From NCBI GenBank assembly GCA_028821515.1, contig JAPPGA010000034.1, forward strand, positions 124,001-188,000: a DNA stretch of 64,000 nt, written 5' to 3'. Shown here one piece after another: positions 62,262 to 64,000 of the stretch. The notes beneath the pieces were generated by a model. It saw only the letters and a list, made by a program, of their open reading frames with translations. It did not search any database and was not told where the DNA came from. Position numbers and translations under genes: made by a program. The DNA comes from Gammaproteobacteria bacterium (GTDB lineage: Bacteria; Pseudomonadota; Gammaproteobacteria; Pseudomonadales; Azotimanducaceae). The stretch's first letter is position 1. Every line of letters begins with the position of its first letter.

Positions 62262-62681
62262 ATGGAACAACTCTTTGAATTCATTGGTAATCATTACATC
62301 CTGAGCGGACTCTTCGTGGTTCTGCTGGGACTGTTCGTCAGAAACGAGGTGCAGCGCGGCGGGCGCGCGGTGAGCGCGCAGCAGCTCGTGGACCTGATCA
62401 ATCGGGAGGGAGCCGTGGTGCTGGATGTGCGGGACAAGAACGAGTTCGGCGAAGGCCACATCGTCGACGCCCTGAACATTCCCCATGCCGCGGTTGCCAG
62501 CCGGATCGGGGAGTTGGAGAGACACAAGGTCAAACCGGTGGTCGTGGCCTGCAAGATGGGTCAACACTCGAGCGCGGTGGGTACCATCCTGCGCAAGGCG
62601 GGCTTCGAGAACGTGTCCCGGCTGCGCGGGGGCATCGCGGAATGGCGCAATCAGAACCTGCCGGTCGTCAGGGGTTCGTAA
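62262..62681 (+). CDS. yibN: Rhodanese-like protein YibN
   Basis: A 139-residue protein with an N-terminal membrane anchor (residues about 12-28, YILSGLFVVLLGLFVRN) and a rhodanese domain (VVLDVRDKNEFGEGHIVDAL). The active-site loop is VVACKMGQHSSAVG with the persulfide-forming Cys. YibN normally precedes grxC-secB; here secB follows directly after 2 bases and no grxC is present. The rhodanese role in E. coli is not well defined. ATG 62262 is a good start. Confidence 0.92.
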   Translation: MEQLFEFIGNHYILSGLFVVLLGLFVRNEVQRGGRAVSAQQLVDLINREGAVVLDVRDKNEFGEGHIVDALNIPHAAVASRIGELERHKVKPVVVACKMGQHSSAVGTILRKAGFENVSRLRGGIAEWRNQNLPVVRGS

Positions 62682-62683
62682 CA

Positions 62684-63151
62684 GTGGCAGAAGAACAGGT
62701 CGCGATGAGGGTGCAGGTAGAGCGTGTCTACCTGAAGGATCTCTCGTTCGAGTCGCCGAACGCCCCACAAGTCTTCGCCAGCGAATGGAAGCCACACGTC
62801 CACCTCGACATCAACACTACGGCGAATCGGATCTCGCCGACCCGTTTCGAAGTCGTCCTCACGGCAACGCTGACTGCCAGGCCGGAGGAAGATCAGGACT
62901 CTGCGGCACTCATTATCGAGGTACAGCAGGCCGGGGTCTTCCTTATCGAGGGGGCCGACGATCCGGCGCTTGAACGGATCCTGGCCGTGGCGTGCCCCGA
63001 CATCCTGTTTCCGTACGTGCGCGAAGCCGTGGACAACGTGGCCGCGAAAGGAACATTCCCGCCGTTCATGCTCGCCCCCGTGGATTTTCCCTCGCTCTAC
63101 GAGCAGGCCGTGCGCAACAGGGACGCGGAGCGTGGCGAGAGCCTTAACTGA
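62684..63151 (+). CDS. secB: Protein-export chaperone SecB
   Basis: A 155-residue protein, exactly the usual SecB length. It has VERVYLKDLSFESPNAPQ, VVLTATLTARPEEDQDSAAL-like central strands, and the LAVACPDILFPYVREAVDNV segment followed by GTFPPFMLAPVDFPSLYEQ, a near-invariant SecB block. SecB binds unfolded precursors and hands them to SecA. GTG 62684 gives the standard N-terminus (AEEQVAMRVQVERVYLKD); ATG 62705 would be shorter. It follows yibN by 2 bases, so they are co-transcribed. Confidence 0.95.
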   Translation: MAEEQVAMRVQVERVYLKDLSFESPNAPQVFASEWKPHVHLDINTTANRISPTRFEVVLTATLTARPEEDQDSAALIIEVQQAGVFLIEGADDPALERILAVACPDILFPYVREAVDNVAAKGTFPPFMLAPVDFPSLYEQAVRNRDAERGESLN

Positions 63152-63198
63152 TCGCGCGGCGCGCGGCCCTTGCCGGTCGGCGACGCGATGAGGACGCG

Positions 63199-63576
63199 AT
63201 GCAGATAGAAGAACTCGTGCCCCAACTCCGCACCACGGACCTCGAACGCGCGATCCGTTTCTATACCAGCAAGCTTGGCTTCGTACTGTCCTTCAGGTAC
63301 CAGGACTTCTACGCTGGCGTTAGCAGCGGCGACCGGATGATCCACCTCAAGCTTGTGGACGATCCGGACCCGGGCATCGACTTCGTTCGGAGCGGGCAGC
63401 ACCTGCATGTTCATTTTGGCGTGCGCGACATCGATGCCGCTTTCCGCCAGGTTCAGGAAGCCGGCGTGAAGATCGTCGAAGGCATCTCCGAGCGTCCCTG
63501 GGGCACCACGGAGTTCGTGATCGAGGATCCGGACGGGCACACGCTCTACTTTGGAAGCGCTCCCACGGACGGATAG
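63199..63576 (+). CDS. VOC family protein (glyoxalase/bleomycin-resistance fold)
   Basis: A 125-residue single-chain vicinal-oxygen-chelate protein. It has the paired beta-alpha-beta-beta-beta modules typical of the fold: PQLRTTDLERAIRFYTSKLG near the start and FVIEDPDGHTLYFG at the end, with the metal-site Glu/His likely there. Members include glyoxalase I, extradiol dioxygenases and bleomycin-binding proteins. The substrate is unknown. It lies 47 bases after secB, with 12 bases between its stop and the inverted-repeat element. Confidence 0.9.
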   Translation: MQIEELVPQLRTTDLERAIRFYTSKLGFVLSFRYQDFYAGVSSGDRMIHLKLVDDPDPGIDFVRSGQHLHVHFGVRDIDAAFRQVQEAGVKIVEGISERPWGTTEFVIEDPDGHTLYFGSAPTDG

Positions 63577-63588
63577 GGGCGTTCGACC

Positions 63589-63911
63589 CTAGTGCTCCGT
63601 GAAGCCCAAATCTACGGGTATCTGCGGTACTACCTTGGAACGAACGCGTCGGGGGAGCGCCAGCGACCGGGGGCGTTTGTTCCATGGTCGAGGAGCGGGG
63701 CTGGGCCACGGGCGAAGCCGGAGGCGCCGGCCGTGGGGCACTTTTTGGCCCCTGGTGGTCTTCATGCGAGGGGTTCCCCCTCGCGCTCCCCGGCTGAAGG
63801 CTCTGTTCCTCCTCCTTGTGTGGTGCCTGCCACACCGCGTCGTCGCGCCTCGCCAGGAACCAAAAATCCCTCGCAGCTACACTCGCATCTTTGGGCTTCA
63901 CGGAACACTAG
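63589..63911. mobile_element. 323-bp element with 22-bp inverted terminal repeats (MITE-like)
   Basis: The left end CTAGTGCTCCGTGAAGCCCA-AA (63589-63610) and the right end (63890-63911) are inverted repeats of 22 bp with one mismatch. The right end reads TTTGGGCTTCACGGAACACT-AG. The inside (63611-63889) has no convincing gene. It is GC-rich with short inverted segments such as GGAGGCGCCGGCC-like patches and runs of GGGGTTCCCCC. TTCGA occurs on both flanks (63582-63586 and 63912-63916), two bases off on the left, so it may be a 5-bp target duplication. The size and lack of a transposase gene suggest a non-autonomous miniature element. Family is not recognised. Confidence 0.66.
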
Positions 63912-64000
63912 TTCGAAGCCGGGTCGTGCGGGGCCGCTTTCTGGATGAAACCCTCGAACACCTTGATGAAACCTCCGAACAGGCCTTCAAGGCGGGCGAC
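63908..64000 (-). CDS. C-terminal end of an unidentified protein, stop codon within the inverted repeat
   Basis: A minus-strand frame enters from the right edge and ends at TAG 63908-63910, inside the right terminal repeat. Only 30 residues are visible: VARLEGLFGGFIKVFEGF, then IQKAAPHDPASN. The pattern of Phe/Gly/Leu/Val looks like an amphipathic or membrane-proximal C-terminus. The family cannot be named from this piece. The position of the stop inside the element end suggests that the insertion changed the original C-terminus. The frame could also be non-coding, since nothing beyond the edge is available. Confidence 0.45.
   Translation of the reverse strand, partial: VARLEGLFGGFIKVFEGFIQKAAPHDPASN

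Noticed and set aside
63592-63948. 118-residue plus-strand frame inside the inverted-repeat element
   Set aside because: It starts in the left repeat and runs out through the right one, and its Pro/Arg/Ser-rich composition shows no domain. Better explained as non-coding element DNA.

Overview
The window is a GC-rich bacterial chromosome segment, most likely from a free-living or host-associated gammaproteobacterium or close relative. The best support is the right end. gpmI-envC-ctpA on the minus strand lies back to back with yibN-secB on the plus strand, an order typical of gammaproteobacteria. A COQ4-like protein suggests ubiquinone-based respiration. Genes are densely packed, often with 4-base ATGA-type overlaps. 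I saw no rRNA, tRNA or CRISPR array, and no conventional transcription factor apart from toxin-antitoxin antitoxins.

Layout. 1-6 kb: acyl-CoA metabolism (three family III CoA-transferases, an SDR, a medium-chain reductase) with a Phd/VapC-type toxin-antitoxin pair. 6-15 kb: a Uma2-family protein, homoserine kinase (thrB), a GMC oxidoreductase with its small subunit, a VapBC pair, two adjacent acyl-CoA dehydrogenases and an Eis-like acetyltransferase. 15-25 kb: two divergently transcribed RND efflux systems. The left permease carries a C-terminal domain of about 415 residues that matches the C-terminal half of GlnE (glutamine synthetase adenylyltransferase) but has lost the catalytic carboxylates. 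The right permease is broken by two internal deletions and a frameshift, and the next gene is also frameshifted. 26-36 kb: a serine hydrolase, membrane proteins, a CDP-alcohol phosphatidyltransferase, YejB/YejE-like ABC permeases, and a Gfo/Idh-ThuA divergent pair. 36-46 kb: a rifampicin-phosphotransferase-like dikinase, an uncharacterised two-gene module, a pncB-pncA-SDR operon for NAD salvage, mmsA and a DEAD-box helicase with a zinc knuckle. 46-58 kb: COQ4-like protein, a PhyH / NTF2-like / NTF2-GH32 fusion operon, a sulfatase, SDRs, PnuC, an aldo/keto reductase and a nitronate monooxygenase. 58-64 kb: ctpA, envC, gpmI, yibN, secB, a VOC protein, and a 323-bp element with 22-bp inverted repeats whose right end supplies the stop codon of a gene running off the window.

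The most unusual object is the RND permease-pseudo-GlnE fusion at 14854-19416. It forms an overlapping operon with its membrane fusion protein and suggests a cytoplasmic pseudo-nucleotidyltransferase tail on an efflux pump. Other items worth following are the GH32-like protein lacking its acid/base Glu and fused to an NTF2-like domain, the CoA-transferase pair in which one subunit lacks the catalytic Asp, and the terminal inverted-repeat element.
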